Of a DNA stretch of 64,000 nt, positions 8,737 through 17,673 are shown one piece after another. Both the position numbers and the translations under genes were made by a program. The first letter of the stretch is position 1. The number at the start of each line of letters is the position of its first letter. The notes below the pieces were generated by a model, which searched no databases, was not told the origin of the DNA, and saw nothing but the letters and a program-made list of their open reading frames with translations. This DNA comes from Labrys wisconsinensis (GTDB lineage: Bacteria; Pseudomonadota; Alphaproteobacteria; Rhizobiales; Labraceae): the NCBI RefSeq assembly GCF_030814995.1, contig NZ_JAUSVX010000008.1, positions 286,479 through 350,478 of the forward strand. Direction: 5' to 3'.

Positions 8737-9321
8737 ATGACGCCAAAGTTCCGCGCCATCGTCTTTGCCGTCGCCGCCGTGCTGCTCGGCGCGTCGCAGA
8801 CCGGGGCCGCACTGGCCTCGGACGTCAACGAACGGCCCGAGAAGATCTCGTCGAGCGAGCTGGTCGCCTCCGGTCACCGCTTCTTCGGCAACATGTCCCG
8901 CGACCTCGCCATGGCGATCCAGCAGGCGGTGAGCCGCTGGGGCGAGCCCAACGGCTACATCCTGGGCGAGGAGGGCTCCGGCGCCTTCTTCGCCGGCCTG
9001 CGCTACGGCGAGGGCACCATGTTCACCCGCAATGCCGGTGACCAGAAGGTCTATTGGCAAGGTCCCTCCCTCGGCTGGGACTTCGGCGGCGACGGCGCGC
9101 GCACCATGATGCTGGTCTACAACATGCCGCGCAGGGACGCGATCTATGCCCGCTTCGCCGGGCTGGCCGGCTCGGCCTATGTGGTCGGCGGCGTCGGCAT
9201 GACCGCGCTGATGTGGGACGACATGGTGGTCGTGCCGATCAAGACGGGCGTCGGCGCCCGGCTCGGCGTCAATCTCGGCTATCTCAAGTTCACCTCGCAG
9301 GCGACCTGGAATCCGCTGTGA
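8737..9321 (+). CDS. eipA: EipA/DUF1134 envelope protein
   Basis: The 194-residue protein is a DUF1134 family member. The Brucella homologue EipA is a periplasmic protein needed for envelope integrity. A signal peptide is visible at residues 1-28 (hydrophobic core IVFAVAAVLLGASQTGAALA). The mature part is rich in small residues and contains GYILGEEGSGAF, LGWDFGGDGARTMMLVYN and GVGARLGVNLGYLKFT, typical of the family. I chose the ATG at 8737 because AAGAAGG precedes it. The gene is conserved among alphaproteobacteria. Confidence 0.9.
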   Translation: MTPKFRAIVFAVAAVLLGASQTGAALASDVNERPEKISSSELVASGHRFFGNMSRDLAMAIQQAVSRWGEPNGYILGEEGSGAFFAGLRYGEGTMFTRNAGDQKVYWQGPSLGWDFGGDGARTMMLVYNMPRRDAIYARFAGLAGSAYVVGGVGMTALMWDDMVVVPIKTGVGARLGVNLGYLKFTSQATWNPL

Positions 9322-9458
9322 GGCGGCCGGGTCGGCGCTTGGTTACCAAATCGTTGATTTTACGCCGCAGGTGCGGCGCGGAGCGTGCGACATCCCTTTG
9401 AGGGGCGTGTCGCGCGTGCCATATAGAGGGCAGGCGACGCTGGAGCTCTGATCGCCCC

Positions 9459-10691
9459 TTGCTGGACTACGCCATCTTCTTCGCGCTCGGCTGCCTGGTC
9501 GCAGGGCTCGTCGCCTTCGCGGCGCTGCCGGCGGTATGGGCGCGGGCGCTGCGCCTGACCAGGCGCCAGCTCGAGACCGCCATCCCGATCTCGATGGCGG
9601 AGGTGCGGGCCGGGCGCGACCAGGTGCGGGCCGAAGCGGCGATCGAGCAGCGCCGGATCGAGGCCCGGTTCGAGGCCGAGCGCGAGCGCCGCCATGCCGT
9701 GATGGCCGATAACGGCCGCCAGAGCGAGATCATCCGGCGCCTGACGGCGGACGGGGAAGCCAAGCTCGAGCGGTTGCGCGCGCTGGAAGGCGCGGCCGCC
9801 GGCGCCCAGGCCGAGCTGTCGGAGCGCCAGGGCGAGATCGACGCGCTGCGCACCGAGCTCGCCGCCGCCCATGTCGCCGCCGCGGCCGGCGATCAGACCA
9901 CCGACGGCCTGAGGCGCGACCTCGACCTCGCCCGCATGGAGGTCGACGGCCTGCATGTCGAGATCATCGCCCTGCGGACCAAGCTCGGCACCGCGGAGGA
10001 CGATCTGGCGCAGGGCCGGCGCGAGGTCGCCGCGCTCACCGAAGCCGGTGTCGAGCGCGAGAGCCGCCTGGCGCTGCAGGCCGCCGAGCTCGCCAGCAAG
10101 GAGGCCTCGGCCGCCTCGCTGGGCGGACGCCTCGCCCGGCTCGAGCAGCACCTTGCCGAGAAGACGGCCGAGGCCGGGCATGCCGAGACGGCGCTGGCGG
10201 CGCTGGAGACCCGGCTCGCCGCCACGACCGAGGATCTGCGTCGCCGCGACGCGGCGCTGGCCGAGCGCGACGGGAAGCTCGCCTTCGTCGCCGGCCGGGA
10301 GGCCGAGTTCACCGGCGAGATCGCCCACCTGAAGGCGGAGGCGCAGCGCACGGCGGCGGACCTGGCGCGCGGCACCGAGAGGCTGCGCACCGACCGTCGG
10401 TCGCTGGAGGCACGGCTGGAGGAGGCGCGGGCCGAGCAGGCGCGCCTCAAGACGGAGGCGGCCGAGCTCAGGCGCGAGGCCCGCGACGGCTGGCAGGCGA
10501 TCGAGCACGAGAACCAGGTGCTGCGGGTCGAGCTCGCCCGCCTCGCCGCCGAGATCGCCCGGGAGACGGGACGGGGCGAAGGCGTCCCGCTGGCGGCCGC
10601 CGGCCTCGCGGCAGCCAATGACGATCTCGACGACCGCCTGCGCGGGCTCCTGGCGAAAGCGCCGGTGCCCAGCGATGCGCCGCCGGTCTGA
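9459..10691 (+). CDS. Membrane-anchored coiled-coil protein
   Basis: I do not recognise a named family. The 410-residue protein starts with one hydrophobic segment (residues 5-25, IFFALGCLVAGLVAFAALPAV). A conserved-looking basic stretch follows (ARALRLTRRQLETAIP). From about residue 45 to 370 it is almost continuous Ala/Glu/Arg/Leu heptad sequence, a long coiled coil. The C-terminus is short and disordered. This suggests a cytoplasmic rod tethered to the inner membrane. The start is TTG at 9459, right before the membrane helix. Confidence 0.8.
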   Translation: MLDYAIFFALGCLVAGLVAFAALPAVWARALRLTRRQLETAIPISMAEVRAGRDQVRAEAAIEQRRIEARFEAERERRHAVMADNGRQSEIIRRLTADGEAKLERLRALEGAAAGAQAELSERQGEIDALRTELAAAHVAAAAGDQTTDGLRRDLDLARMEVDGLHVEIIALRTKLGTAEDDLAQGRREVAALTEAGVERESRLALQAAELASKEASAASLGGRLARLEQHLAEKTAEAGHAETALAALETRLAATTEDLRRRDAALAERDGKLAFVAGREAEFTGEIAHLKAEAQRTAADLARGTERLRTDRRSLEARLEEARAEQARLKTEAAELRREARDGWQAIEHENQVLRVELARLAAEIARETGRGEGVPLAAAGLAAANDDLDDRLRGLLAKAPVPSDAPPV

Positions 10692-10745
10692 GAGACCGTC
10701 AGCGGGCCCAAGCAGGGTCTCCCGAACCTGCTTGCACTTGGCAGT

Positions 10746-10783
10746 CTGAGCATTCGTGGCTGGAGCCACGAGAAGCTGCTCAG
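10746..10783. terminator. Candidate bidirectional terminator hairpin
   Basis: Between two convergent genes lies a nested hairpin. The outer arms are CTGAGCA (10746-10752) and TGCTCAG (10777-10783); the inner arms are TCGTGGCT (10754-10761) and AGCCACGA (10764-10771). It overlaps the psuG stop codon. There is no T-run, so its termination strength is uncertain. Confidence 0.55.
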
Positions 10784-11682
10784 GCCAGCGCCATGGCGAT
10801 CCGCGCTCCGAGGCGGGCATTGTTCTCCACCAGGGCGACATTGGCCTCGAGGCTGCGGCCTTCGGTGAGCTCGAGCATGCGCGACAGCAGGAAGGGCGTC
10901 AGCGCCTTGCCAGTGACCCCGAGCGCGTCGGCCTGCGCGATCGCCCCGTCGATCGCCGGATTGATCTCGGCGGCAGCAATCTCGTCGGCGGGCGGGATGG
11001 GATTGCCGACGAGCACGCCGCCGTCGAGCCGGAGCTCGCGCCGCGCCCGGATCAGGGCTGCGATCTCGCCGGGCGTGTCGAGGCGGATCGGCGCGGCGAG
11101 GCCGCTGCTGCGGCTCCAGAAGGCCGGGAATTCGTCCGTGCCGTAGCCGACCACCGGCACACCCAGCGTTTCCAGGGTCTCCAGCGTCTTGGGCAGGTCG
11201 AGAATGGCCTTGGCGCCGGCGCAGACCACGCAGACCGCGGTGCGCGCCAGCTCCTGCAGGTCGGCGGAGACGTCGTAGGTGCGCTCGGCGCCGCGATGCA
11301 CGCCGCCGATGCCGCCGGTGGCGAAGACGGCGATGCCGGCGCGCTCGGCCGCGATCATCGTGGCGGCGACCGTGGTCGAGCCGTTCCTGCCGGAGGCGAG
11401 GGCATAGCCGAGATCCGCCCGGCTGAGCTTGAGGAAGCCGCCGGCGCGCCCGACGGCCTCGAGCGTGGCGTCCTCGACGCCGGCATGGATGACGCCGTCG
11501 AGCACGACGATGGTCGCCGGCTCCGCGCCTTCTTCGCGCACGGCGCGCTCGACGCGGCGCGCCGTCTCCACGTTCCGCGGCCAGGGCATGCCGTGGGTGA
11601 TGATGGTCGATTCCAGCGCGACCACCGGCCGGCCCGCTGCGAGGGCCGCCGCGACCGCCGGCGAATGGACGATGAGGCTCAT
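10780..11682 (-). CDS. psuG: Pseudouridine-5'-phosphate glycosidase PsuG
   Basis: This 300-residue enzyme splits pseudouridine 5'-phosphate into uracil and ribose 5-phosphate. Family landmarks include ALESTIITHGMPWP near the N-terminus, GRNGSTTVAATM, FATGGIGGVHRG and VGNPIPPADEI. I chose the ATG at 11682 because it is preceded by GGAAAG and begins close to the usual family start; a longer frame to 11739 has no such support. The partner kinase PsuK, which usually lies next door, is not adjacent here. Confidence 0.94.
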   Translation of the reverse strand: MSLIVHSPAVAAALAAGRPVVALESTIITHGMPWPRNVETARRVERAVREEGAEPATIVVLDGVIHAGVEDATLEAVGRAGGFLKLSRADLGYALASGRNGSTTVAATMIAAERAGIAVFATGGIGGVHRGAERTYDVSADLQELARTAVCVVCAGAKAILDLPKTLETLETLGVPVVGYGTDEFPAFWSRSSGLAAPIRLDTPGEIAALIRARRELRLDGGVLVGNPIPPADEIAAAEINPAIDGAIAQADALGVTGKALTPFLLSRMLELTEGRSLEANVALVENNARLGARIAMALA

Positions 11683-11967
11683 GCGTCTTTCCGGATTGTT
11701 GCGCGCCGCGTCGGGCGGAAGCGGCTTTGCCGGATGCAATAGCGGCGCAGCGCCGGCTTGTCTTCCCCGATCCGATGCGTCGGGTCTATCCGACGCGTCC
11801 GATGCGACGCGCCGGTCCGCATGGCCGGCCAGCGCGGTCCGGCCGCAACCTGCGGCAGGTCTGCAACGCTTGTGAGAAAGTTGAGCGAATGCGAAGCTGC
11901 GCCATATTTTGAGCCTGTGGGGCGGCTGTGCTTGCGCTTAATGAGCCGTCTTCCTGGGATCCTGATC

Positions 11968-12777
11968 ATGCGCCGTTCCGTTCTCTTCGCCTTCATCACC
12001 CTCCTGTCGGCTGCGCCGGCCGCCGCCGCGCAGTGCGGCCAGGACGCTAGCGGCTTTCCCGCCTGGCTCGAAGCCTTCAAGGGTGAGGCGACGAGCGCGG
12101 GCATCTCCCAGGCCACCGTCACGGCGGCGTTCGACGGCGTGACCTACGATCCCAAGACGATCGGCTATGACCGCAACCAGAAGGTGTTCAAGCAGAGCTT
12201 CGAAGAGTTCTCCGGCCGCATGGTCAACGCCTACCGCATCAAGAAGGCGCAGGCGTTCATCGCCAAGAACCAGGCGCTGCTCGCGCGCATCGAGGAGCGC
12301 TTCGGCGTACCCGGGCCGGTCCTCACCGCGATCTGGGGCCTGGAGACCGATTTCGGCGCCAATATCGGCAATTTCCAGACCATCCGCTCCCTGGCGACGC
12401 TGGCCTATGACTGCCGCCGCTCGGACCGCTTCCACGACGAATTGATCAACGCGCTGAAGATCCTCGACGAGGGCGACATGCCGCCTTCGGCCCTGCGCGG
12501 CGCCTGGGCGGGCGAGCTCGGCCAGACCCAGTTCATGCCGAGCTCCTACATCAAGTTCGCCGTCGACTTCGACGGCGACGGCAAGCGCGACCTCCTGCAC
12601 AGCGTGCCCGACGTGCTCGCCTCCACCGCCAACTATCTCAAGAGCTACGGCTGGGTCGCCGGCCAGCCCTGGGATCCCGGCACGGCCAATTTCGCCGTGA
12701 TCAAGGAGTGGAACAAGAGCGACATCTACGCCCGGACGATCGCGCTGCTGGCGAACCGCATCGCCGGCGAATCCTGA
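11968..12777 (+). CDS. Lytic murein transglycosylase (SLT_2/MltB-like)
   Basis: The 269-residue protein cleaves peptidoglycan between MurNAc and GlcNAc. A signal peptide is clear (MRRSVLFAFITLLSAAPAAA). The catalytic glutamate lies in WGLETDFGANIG, followed by the substrate-groove motif GELGQTQFMPSSY and the FDGDGKRDL loop, all standard in MltB-type enzymes. The usual C-terminal peptidoglycan-binding domain is absent; the protein ends soon after the catalytic domain. An alternative in-frame ATG at 11941 exists, but 11968 gives the better signal peptide. Confidence 0.9.
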   Translation: MRRSVLFAFITLLSAAPAAAAQCGQDASGFPAWLEAFKGEATSAGISQATVTAAFDGVTYDPKTIGYDRNQKVFKQSFEEFSGRMVNAYRIKKAQAFIAKNQALLARIEERFGVPGPVLTAIWGLETDFGANIGNFQTIRSLATLAYDCRRSDRFHDELINALKILDEGDMPPSALRGAWAGELGQTQFMPSSYIKFAVDFDGDGKRDLLHSVPDVLASTANYLKSYGWVAGQPWDPGTANFAVIKEWNKSDIYARTIALLANRIAGES

Positions 12778-12889
12778 CGCGACAGGCCGGGCGCGGCGTC
12801 GGCGGGGGAGGGCGGCATCTGCCCTCTGTCCCAGCGGAACGTCCCGTGCCAAAGTCCCGGTCCCCCGGTCTGCTGAACGGAGCTCCAGG

Positions 12890-13687
12890 ATGTTTCGCCG
12901 CGCCTTTCTCGGCCTCGCGCTCGCCGTCGCGACGCTGGCCGCCGTCCCCGCGCCCGCCGCGGGCCTGCCCGACCTCAAGGGCCGCAGAATCGTCGCCGTC
13001 ACCGAGAACGCCTATTACCCCCTGAACTTCACCGATCCCAAGACCGGCAAGGGCATCGGCTGGGAATATGACGCGGTGAACGAGATCGCCCGGCGCCTCA
13101 ACGCCACGGTGGAATGGCAGACGACGGCCTGGGACAGCATGATCCAGGCGGTGCAGGGCGGCCAGTTCGACATCGGCATGGACGGCATCTCCATCACCGA
13201 CGAGCGCAGGAAGCAGATCGACTATTCCGATCCCTACATGGTGTCGGAGCAGTTCATGCTGGTGCGCGGCAACGAGAAGCGCTTTGCCGACGCCAAGTCC
13301 TTCGGCGCCGACGCCAAGCTGCTGGTCGGGGCGCAGTCCGGCACCACCAATTTCTACGTCGCCGTCTCGGACCTGCTCGGCGGCAACGACAAGAGCCCGC
13401 GCCTGAAGCTGTTCGAGACCTTCGGCGCCTCGCTGCAGGCGCTCAAGGTCGGCGACGTCGACACGGTGCTGATGGACATGGCCGGGGCGCAGGGCAACAT
13501 GGATGCCGCGCCGGGCGTGTTCAAGATCGTCGGCAAGGGCCTCGGCCATGACGAGTTCGGCTTCATCTTCAAGAAGGGCTCCGACCTGGTGGCGCCGGTC
13601 AATGCGGCGCTGGCCGCGATGAAGGCAGACGGCACCCTGGCCAGGCTCGAGAAGAAGTGGTTCTACGACTACAAGATCACGAACTGA
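12890..13687 (+). CDS. Amino-acid ABC transporter substrate-binding protein
   Basis: This 265-residue SBP_bac_3 protein is exported by a signal peptide (MFRRAFLGLALAVATLAAVPAPAA). The mature part shows the cluster F hallmarks: VTENAYYPLNF at the start, IGWEYDAVNEIARRL, WDSMIQAVQGGQFDIGMDGISIT and a C-terminal KKWFYDYK. It should bind a polar amino acid or related compound in the periplasm. A permease follows 58 bases later, but no ATPase gene is next to them, so the ATPase must come from elsewhere. Confidence 0.92.
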   Translation: MFRRAFLGLALAVATLAAVPAPAAGLPDLKGRRIVAVTENAYYPLNFTDPKTGKGIGWEYDAVNEIARRLNATVEWQTTAWDSMIQAVQGGQFDIGMDGISITDERRKQIDYSDPYMVSEQFMLVRGNEKRFADAKSFGADAKLLVGAQSGTTNFYVAVSDLLGGNDKSPRLKLFETFGASLQALKVGDVDTVLMDMAGAQGNMDAAPGVFKIVGKGLGHDEFGFIFKKGSDLVAPVNAALAAMKADGTLARLEKKWFYDYKITN

Positions 13688-13745
13688 TGCGCCCCCGGCC
13701 GGTCCGCCGCGGCCTGCCGCGCTGCGCCGCCCGCGGGCGGCCGCG

Positions 13746-14564
13746 GTGAGCGCTCCGCCGTCGAAGCCTTCGCGCCTGGCCCGGATTCCCTGGTGGGCGG
13801 CGATCCTCGTGGCGCTGTCCGTCGGGCTGGCGGCGCTGGGCCTCGCCAGCCCGCGCTACAGCGCCATCTTCACCGCCGTCGGCCAGGGGCTCCTCGTCAC
13901 CGTGCGCGTCTCGGTGATGGCCTATCTCGCCTCGCTGGTGCTCGGCACGCTGATCGCGCTGGCGCTGGTGTCGCCGCGGCGCTGGCTCAGCGAGCCGGTG
14001 AAAGCCTATGTCGAGGTGATGCGCGGCGTGCCGATGCTGGTGCTGCTCTATTACATCGCCTTTGCCGTCGGCCCGGCCGTGATCGCCGGCTACGGCGCCG
14101 CCTTCGCGCCGGCGATCGCGGCCGGCTTCCTGCCCGAGATCAGCGTGCGCGATTTCGGCTTCGAGTGGCGGGCCGTCACCGCCCTGACCTTCGGCTATTC
14201 CGCCTTCATCGCCGAGGTGGTGCGCGGCGGCATCGAGGCGGTGGCCAAGGGCCAGACCGAGGCGGCGCAGGCGCTCGGCCTGTCGCGCTGGCAGACCCTG
14301 CGCCTCGTGGTGCTGCCCCAGGCGTTCAAGACCATGCTGCCGCCGCTCGGCAACGACCTCGTCTCGATGCTGAAGGATTCCTCGCTCGTCTCCGTGCTCG
14401 GCGTCGGCGACATCACCCAGATCGGCAAGACCTACTCGGCCGCGACCTTCCTGTTCTTCGAGACCTATACGGTGGTGGCCTTCTTCTACCTCGTCATGAC
14501 CATCGGCCTGTCGGTGCTGGTGCGGCGGCTCGAGGCGCGCCTGCGCCGGCACGAAAGGGCGTGA
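13746..14564 (+). CDS. Amino-acid ABC transporter permease
   Basis: The 272-residue HisM/GlnP-type permease has the characteristic N-terminal GLLVTVRVSVMAYLASLVLGTLIAL helix, the RGVPMLVLLYYIAF segment and the EAA loop (EAAQALGLSRWQTLRLVVLPQA) that docks the ATPase. It is longer than the usual ~220 residues because of an N-terminal extension and a loop at about residues 110-140. The start is GTG at 13746. It is paired with the binding protein just upstream and followed by a LacI regulator. Confidence 0.92.
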   Translation: MSAPPSKPSRLARIPWWAAILVALSVGLAALGLASPRYSAIFTAVGQGLLVTVRVSVMAYLASLVLGTLIALALVSPRRWLSEPVKAYVEVMRGVPMLVLLYYIAFAVGPAVIAGYGAAFAPAIAAGFLPEISVRDFGFEWRAVTALTFGYSAFIAEVVRGGIEAVAKGQTEAAQALGLSRWQTLRLVVLPQAFKTMLPPLGNDLVSMLKDSSLVSVLGVGDITQIGKTYSAATFLFFETYTVVAFFYLVMTIGLSVLVRRLEARLRRHERA

Positions 14565-14659
14565 GCGGCGCGTTGCTTGCTGCGGCGCAGCACAGCAAAG
14601 GTTTGCGTGCCGGCGTGTCCTGCCCTTACCCTCCGTCTTCGGGCGCGGAGTGACAGGGC

Positions 14660-15667
14660 TTGTCGACGATCAAGGATGTGGCGCGGGAAGCGGGCGTTTC
14701 CGTCACCACGGTCTCGCACGTGGTGAACGCCACGCGCCCGGTGGCGCCGGAGACGCGCGAGCGGGTCAGCGACGTCATCCGCCGTCTCGGCTACCGGCCC
14801 TCCGGCATCGCCCGGGCGCTCAAGGCCAACCGCACCCATGCGATCGGCATGCTGGTGACCACCAGCGTCAATCCCTTCTTCGCCGAGGTGATGCGCGGCG
14901 TCGAGGCCGGCTGCTTCGAGCGCGGCTACACGCTGATCCTCGGCAATACCGGCGACGTCGCCGAGCGGCTGGAGGCCTATTGGCACACCCTGGCGGCGCG
15001 GCGCATCGACGGGCTGGTCGTCATGACCACCAACGCCTCGCCAGACTTCCTGCAGCAGCTCGACTCCAACGGCGTGCTGCCTGTCGTGGCGCTGGACACG
15101 GCCGAGGGGCTGGTCGACTGCGTCATCAACGACGATTCCGAGATGGGCGGACGGCTGGCCGGCCGTTTCCTGGTCGAGCGCGGCTTCCGCCGCATCGGCT
15201 GCATCACCGGCCCTGCCGGCCATCCCCGCGGCACCACGCGCCTGGAGGCCTTCCGTGCCGGGCTGACCGAGGCGGGGGCGGCGCTCGATCCGGCCCTGGT
15301 GGTTCGCTCGGACTTCACCATCGCCGGCGGCTACCGGGCCCTGGGGGAGCTCGCCGCCCGTCCCGGGCCGCTGCCGGACGCGCTGTTCTGCATCAACGAC
15401 ATGCTCGCCATCGGCGCGCTGTGCGCGGCGCACGAGCGCGGGCTCCGGGTGCCCGACGACCTCTCGGTGATGGGCTATGACGATTCGGAGATCGCCGCCT
15501 ATACCGCGCCGCCGCTCACCACCATCCGCCAGCCCGCCTTCGAGATGGGCCAGGCCGCGGCGCGGGTGCTGATCGAGCATCTCGACAGCGGCACGCCCTT
15601 GCCGCACATGCTCGCCCTGCCGCCCGAGCTGGTCGAGCGCCGCTCGGTGCGGCCGCGGGTGCAATAG
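14660..15667 (+). CDS. LacI family transcriptional regulator
   Basis: The 335-residue repressor starts with a typical LacI HTH (TIKDVAREAGVSVTTVSHVVN), then the hinge helix RPSGIARALKAN. The periplasmic-binding-protein-like effector domain includes IGMLVTTSVNPFFAEV, INDDSEMGG, ALFCINDMLAIGAL and VMGYDDSEIAAYTAPPLTTI. The start is TTG at 14660. It lies 95 bases after the amino-acid permease on the same strand. LacI proteins usually sense sugars, which fits poorly with an amino-acid transporter, so the regulatory link is uncertain. Confidence 0.93.
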   Translation: MSTIKDVAREAGVSVTTVSHVVNATRPVAPETRERVSDVIRRLGYRPSGIARALKANRTHAIGMLVTTSVNPFFAEVMRGVEAGCFERGYTLILGNTGDVAERLEAYWHTLAARRIDGLVVMTTNASPDFLQQLDSNGVLPVVALDTAEGLVDCVINDDSEMGGRLAGRFLVERGFRRIGCITGPAGHPRGTTRLEAFRAGLTEAGAALDPALVVRSDFTIAGGYRALGELAARPGPLPDALFCINDMLAIGALCAAHERGLRVPDDLSVMGYDDSEIAAYTAPPLTTIRQPAFEMGQAAARVLIEHLDSGTPLPHMLALPPELVERRSVRPRVQ

Positions 15668-15673
15668 GCGGCG

Positions 15674-16150
15674 TCAGTCCGCCGCGTCCGCCGCCAGCTG
15701 CGAGAGCGCCGCGCCTTCGAGGCGATAGACCAGCTTTTCCGCGACCACCCCGGCGCCGAGGCTCTCGTAGAGCGCGCGGGCGGGGGCGTTGGTACGCTCG
15801 GTGGTCCAGTCGATCCGCCGGCAGCCGCGCTCCAGGGCGATGCGCGCCGCCGTCGCGACGAGCCGCCGGCCGACGCCGGCCTTGCGGGCGCGGGCGGCGA
15901 CGAACAGCTCCTTGAGGAAGAGCTGGGGCCGCAATCCCGCGCCGGGAAACAGCGTGGCGAGGGCGGCAAAGCCGACGATGTCGCGATCCTGCGCCGCCAC
16001 CAGGATCTCGACGCCGGGCGGCAGGGCGCGGAGGTGGCCGAGGAGCTCTTCGCGCGGCGGCTCGGGCACCCGGTAATGGCGCTGCAGCTCCAGCATCAGG
16101 TCGGCCAGGCCGTCGCGATCGTCCGGCGCAAAGGCTCTGATCACGGCCAC
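15674..16150 (-). CDS. GNAT family N-acetyltransferase
   Basis: The 158-residue protein has a GNAT fold that transfers an acetyl group from acetyl-CoA. Motif A is present as LFLKELFVAARARKAGVGRRLVA, with the R/Q-x-x-G-x-G/A pyrophosphate loop seen as RKAGVG. Motif B (ERGCRRIDWTTERTNAPARALYESLG) follows. It begins at a GTG (16150). It is convergent with the LacI gene and lies just downstream of the ArsR gene on the same strand. The acceptor is unknown. Confidence 0.88.
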   Translation of the reverse strand: MAVIRAFAPDDRDGLADLMLELQRHYRVPEPPREELLGHLRALPPGVEILVAAQDRDIVGFAALATLFPGAGLRPQLFLKELFVAARARKAGVGRRLVATAARIALERGCRRIDWTTERTNAPARALYESLGAGVVAEKLVYRLEGAALSQLAADAAD

Positions 16151-16169
16151 GGGCAGGCTCCGCAGGGGA

Positions 16170-16499
16170 TCAGCCGGCCGCGAGGGCCGGCGTCGGCGGC
16201 TGCGGCGGGGCGAAGCGCAGCACCGAGGCCAGCAGGCCGGGGAAGCGCTGCTCCAGGTCCGGTCGCAGCGACACGAAGCAGCGGGTGCCCTCCTTGCGAT
16301 GGCAGATGACCCCGGCCTCGCGCAGCGCCTTGATGTGGTGGCTGAGCGTGGAGTTGGCGACCTTGCAGTCGAACTCGCTGGAGCCGCGTTCGCCCGCCAC
16401 CAGCGAGGCGACGATGTCCAGGCGCACGGGATCGCTCAGTGCGGCCAGGATGCCGGTGAGGCTGATCTCGTTCACTTCGGGGTGAGGGTGTTGCTTCAT
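16170..16499 (-). CDS. ArsR/SmtB family regulator
   Basis: The 109-residue winged-helix repressor shows LSDPVRLDIVASL, the recognition helix in NSTLSHHIKALREAGVI and the wing HRKEGTRCFVSL. No metal-binding Cys pair of the classical ArsR type is evident, so it may sense an electrophile or redox state. The ATG at 16499 follows GGA at eight bases; a GTG at 16511 is the alternative. It is divergent from an Old Yellow Enzyme gene over a short gap with a palindrome, so control of that gene is likely. Confidence 0.9.
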   Translation of the reverse strand: MKQHPHPEVNEISLTGILAALSDPVRLDIVASLVAGERGSSEFDCKVANSTLSHHIKALREAGVICHRKEGTRCFVSLRPDLEQRFPGLLASVLRFAPPQPPTPALAAG

Positions 16500-16516
16500 G
16501 CCGGAGTCCACTTATA

Positions 16517-16539
16517 TTCGATGTTCGATGAACATCGAA
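16517..16539. promoter_or_regulatory. Candidate ArsR operator palindrome
   Basis: The arms TTCGATGTT (16517-16525) and AACATCGAA (16531-16539) are perfect reverse complements with a five-base spacer. They lie between the arsR-type gene and the Old Yellow Enzyme gene, where a repressor would block both promoters. This arm-spacer form is typical of ArsR-family operators. Binding itself is inference. Confidence 0.7.
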
Positions 16540-16579
16540 CTTTAATCCCTCGCTGTTCGTTTCCTCATATGGAGGCATC

Positions 16580-17644
16580 ATGCCGAATTTGCACGACCCG
16601 ATAAAGATCGGCGCGCTGGAGCTGCCGAACCGCATCGTCATGGCGCCGCTGACGCGCACGCGGGCGAGCGAGGGCCGCGTGCCCAACGCGCTGATGCGGG
16701 ACTATTATGTCCAGCGCGCCTCGGCCGGCCTGATCCTGACCGAGGCGACCTCGGTCACGCCGATGGGCGTGGGCTATCCCGACACGCCCGGCATCTGGTC
16801 GGGCGAGCAGGTGGCGGGCTGGAAGCTGGTGGTCGACGGCGTGCATGCGGCGGGCGGGCGCATCGCGCTGCAGCTCTGGCATGTCGGCCGCATCTCCGAT
16901 CCCGTCTATCTCGACGGGGCGCTGCCGGTGGCGCCGAGCGCCATCGCTCCGGAAGGCCATGTCAGCCTGGTACGGCCGCAGAAGGCCTATGAGACGCCGC
17001 GCGCGCTGGAGACGGACGAGATCCCCGGCATCGTCGAGGCCTATCGCAGGGGCGCCGAGAACGCGCGCGCGGCCGGCTTCGATGCGGTGGAGATCCACGG
17101 CGCCAACGGCTACCTCCTCGACCAGTTCCTGCAGGACGGCTCGAACAAGCGCACCGACCGCTATGGCGGCTCGATCGAGAACCGGGCCCGGCTGATGCTC
17201 GAGGTGACCGACGCGGTGATCTCGGTCTGGGGCGCCGACCGGGTCGGCATGCACCTGAACCTGCGGCGCAACTCGCATTCGATGAGCGATTCGACGCCGG
17301 AGGAGACCTTCTCCCATGTGGCGCGCGAGCTCGGCAAGCGCGGCATCGCCTTCATCTGCGGCCGTGAATCGCTGGAGGCACCGCGCCTGGCGCCGGCGGT
17401 GCGCAAGGCCTTCGGCGGCGTCTTCATCGCCAATGACGGCTTCACCGAGGAGACGGCCGAGGCGGCGTTGGCCGCGGGCGAGGCGGATGCGGTGGCCTTC
17501 GGCAAGCTCTACATCGCCAATGCCGACCTGGTCGAGCGCTTCGCCCTCGGCGCGCCGCTCAACGAGCCAAACCCGGCGACCTTCTATGCCAAGGGCACGC
17601 TCGGCTACACCGACTATCCCCTGCTGCAGACGGAAGCGGCGTAA
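16580..17644 (+). CDS. Old Yellow Enzyme family alkene reductase (NemA-like)
   Basis: This 354-residue FMN enzyme reduces activated C=C bonds or nitro compounds with NAD(P)H. The flavin-binding start (LPNRIVMAPLTRTRA), the QLWHVGR segment, the substrate motif EIHGANGYLLDQFLQDGSN and RTDRYGGSIENRARL are all present. An oddity is HLNLRRNSHSMSDS, where the family usually has a conserved RLSP-type sequence. The start at 16580 follows GGAGG. The adjacent divergent ArsR regulator and its palindrome suggest induction by electrophiles. Confidence 0.93.
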   Translation: MPNLHDPIKIGALELPNRIVMAPLTRTRASEGRVPNALMRDYYVQRASAGLILTEATSVTPMGVGYPDTPGIWSGEQVAGWKLVVDGVHAAGGRIALQLWHVGRISDPVYLDGALPVAPSAIAPEGHVSLVRPQKAYETPRALETDEIPGIVEAYRRGAENARAAGFDAVEIHGANGYLLDQFLQDGSNKRTDRYGGSIENRARLMLEVTDAVISVWGADRVGMHLNLRRNSHSMSDSTPEETFSHVARELGKRGIAFICGRESLEAPRLAPAVRKAFGGVFIANDGFTEETAEAALAAGEADAVAFGKLYIANADLVERFALGAPLNEPNPATFYAKGTLGYTDYPLLQTEAA

Positions 17645-17673
17645 CCTCTCCGGCGCTTGGACGAAGCGGGGGA

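Noticed and set aside
9360..10841. 493-residue minus-strand open frame
   Set aside because: It is the antisense of the coiled-coil gene and its sequence is a repeat-like artefact of that codon pattern.
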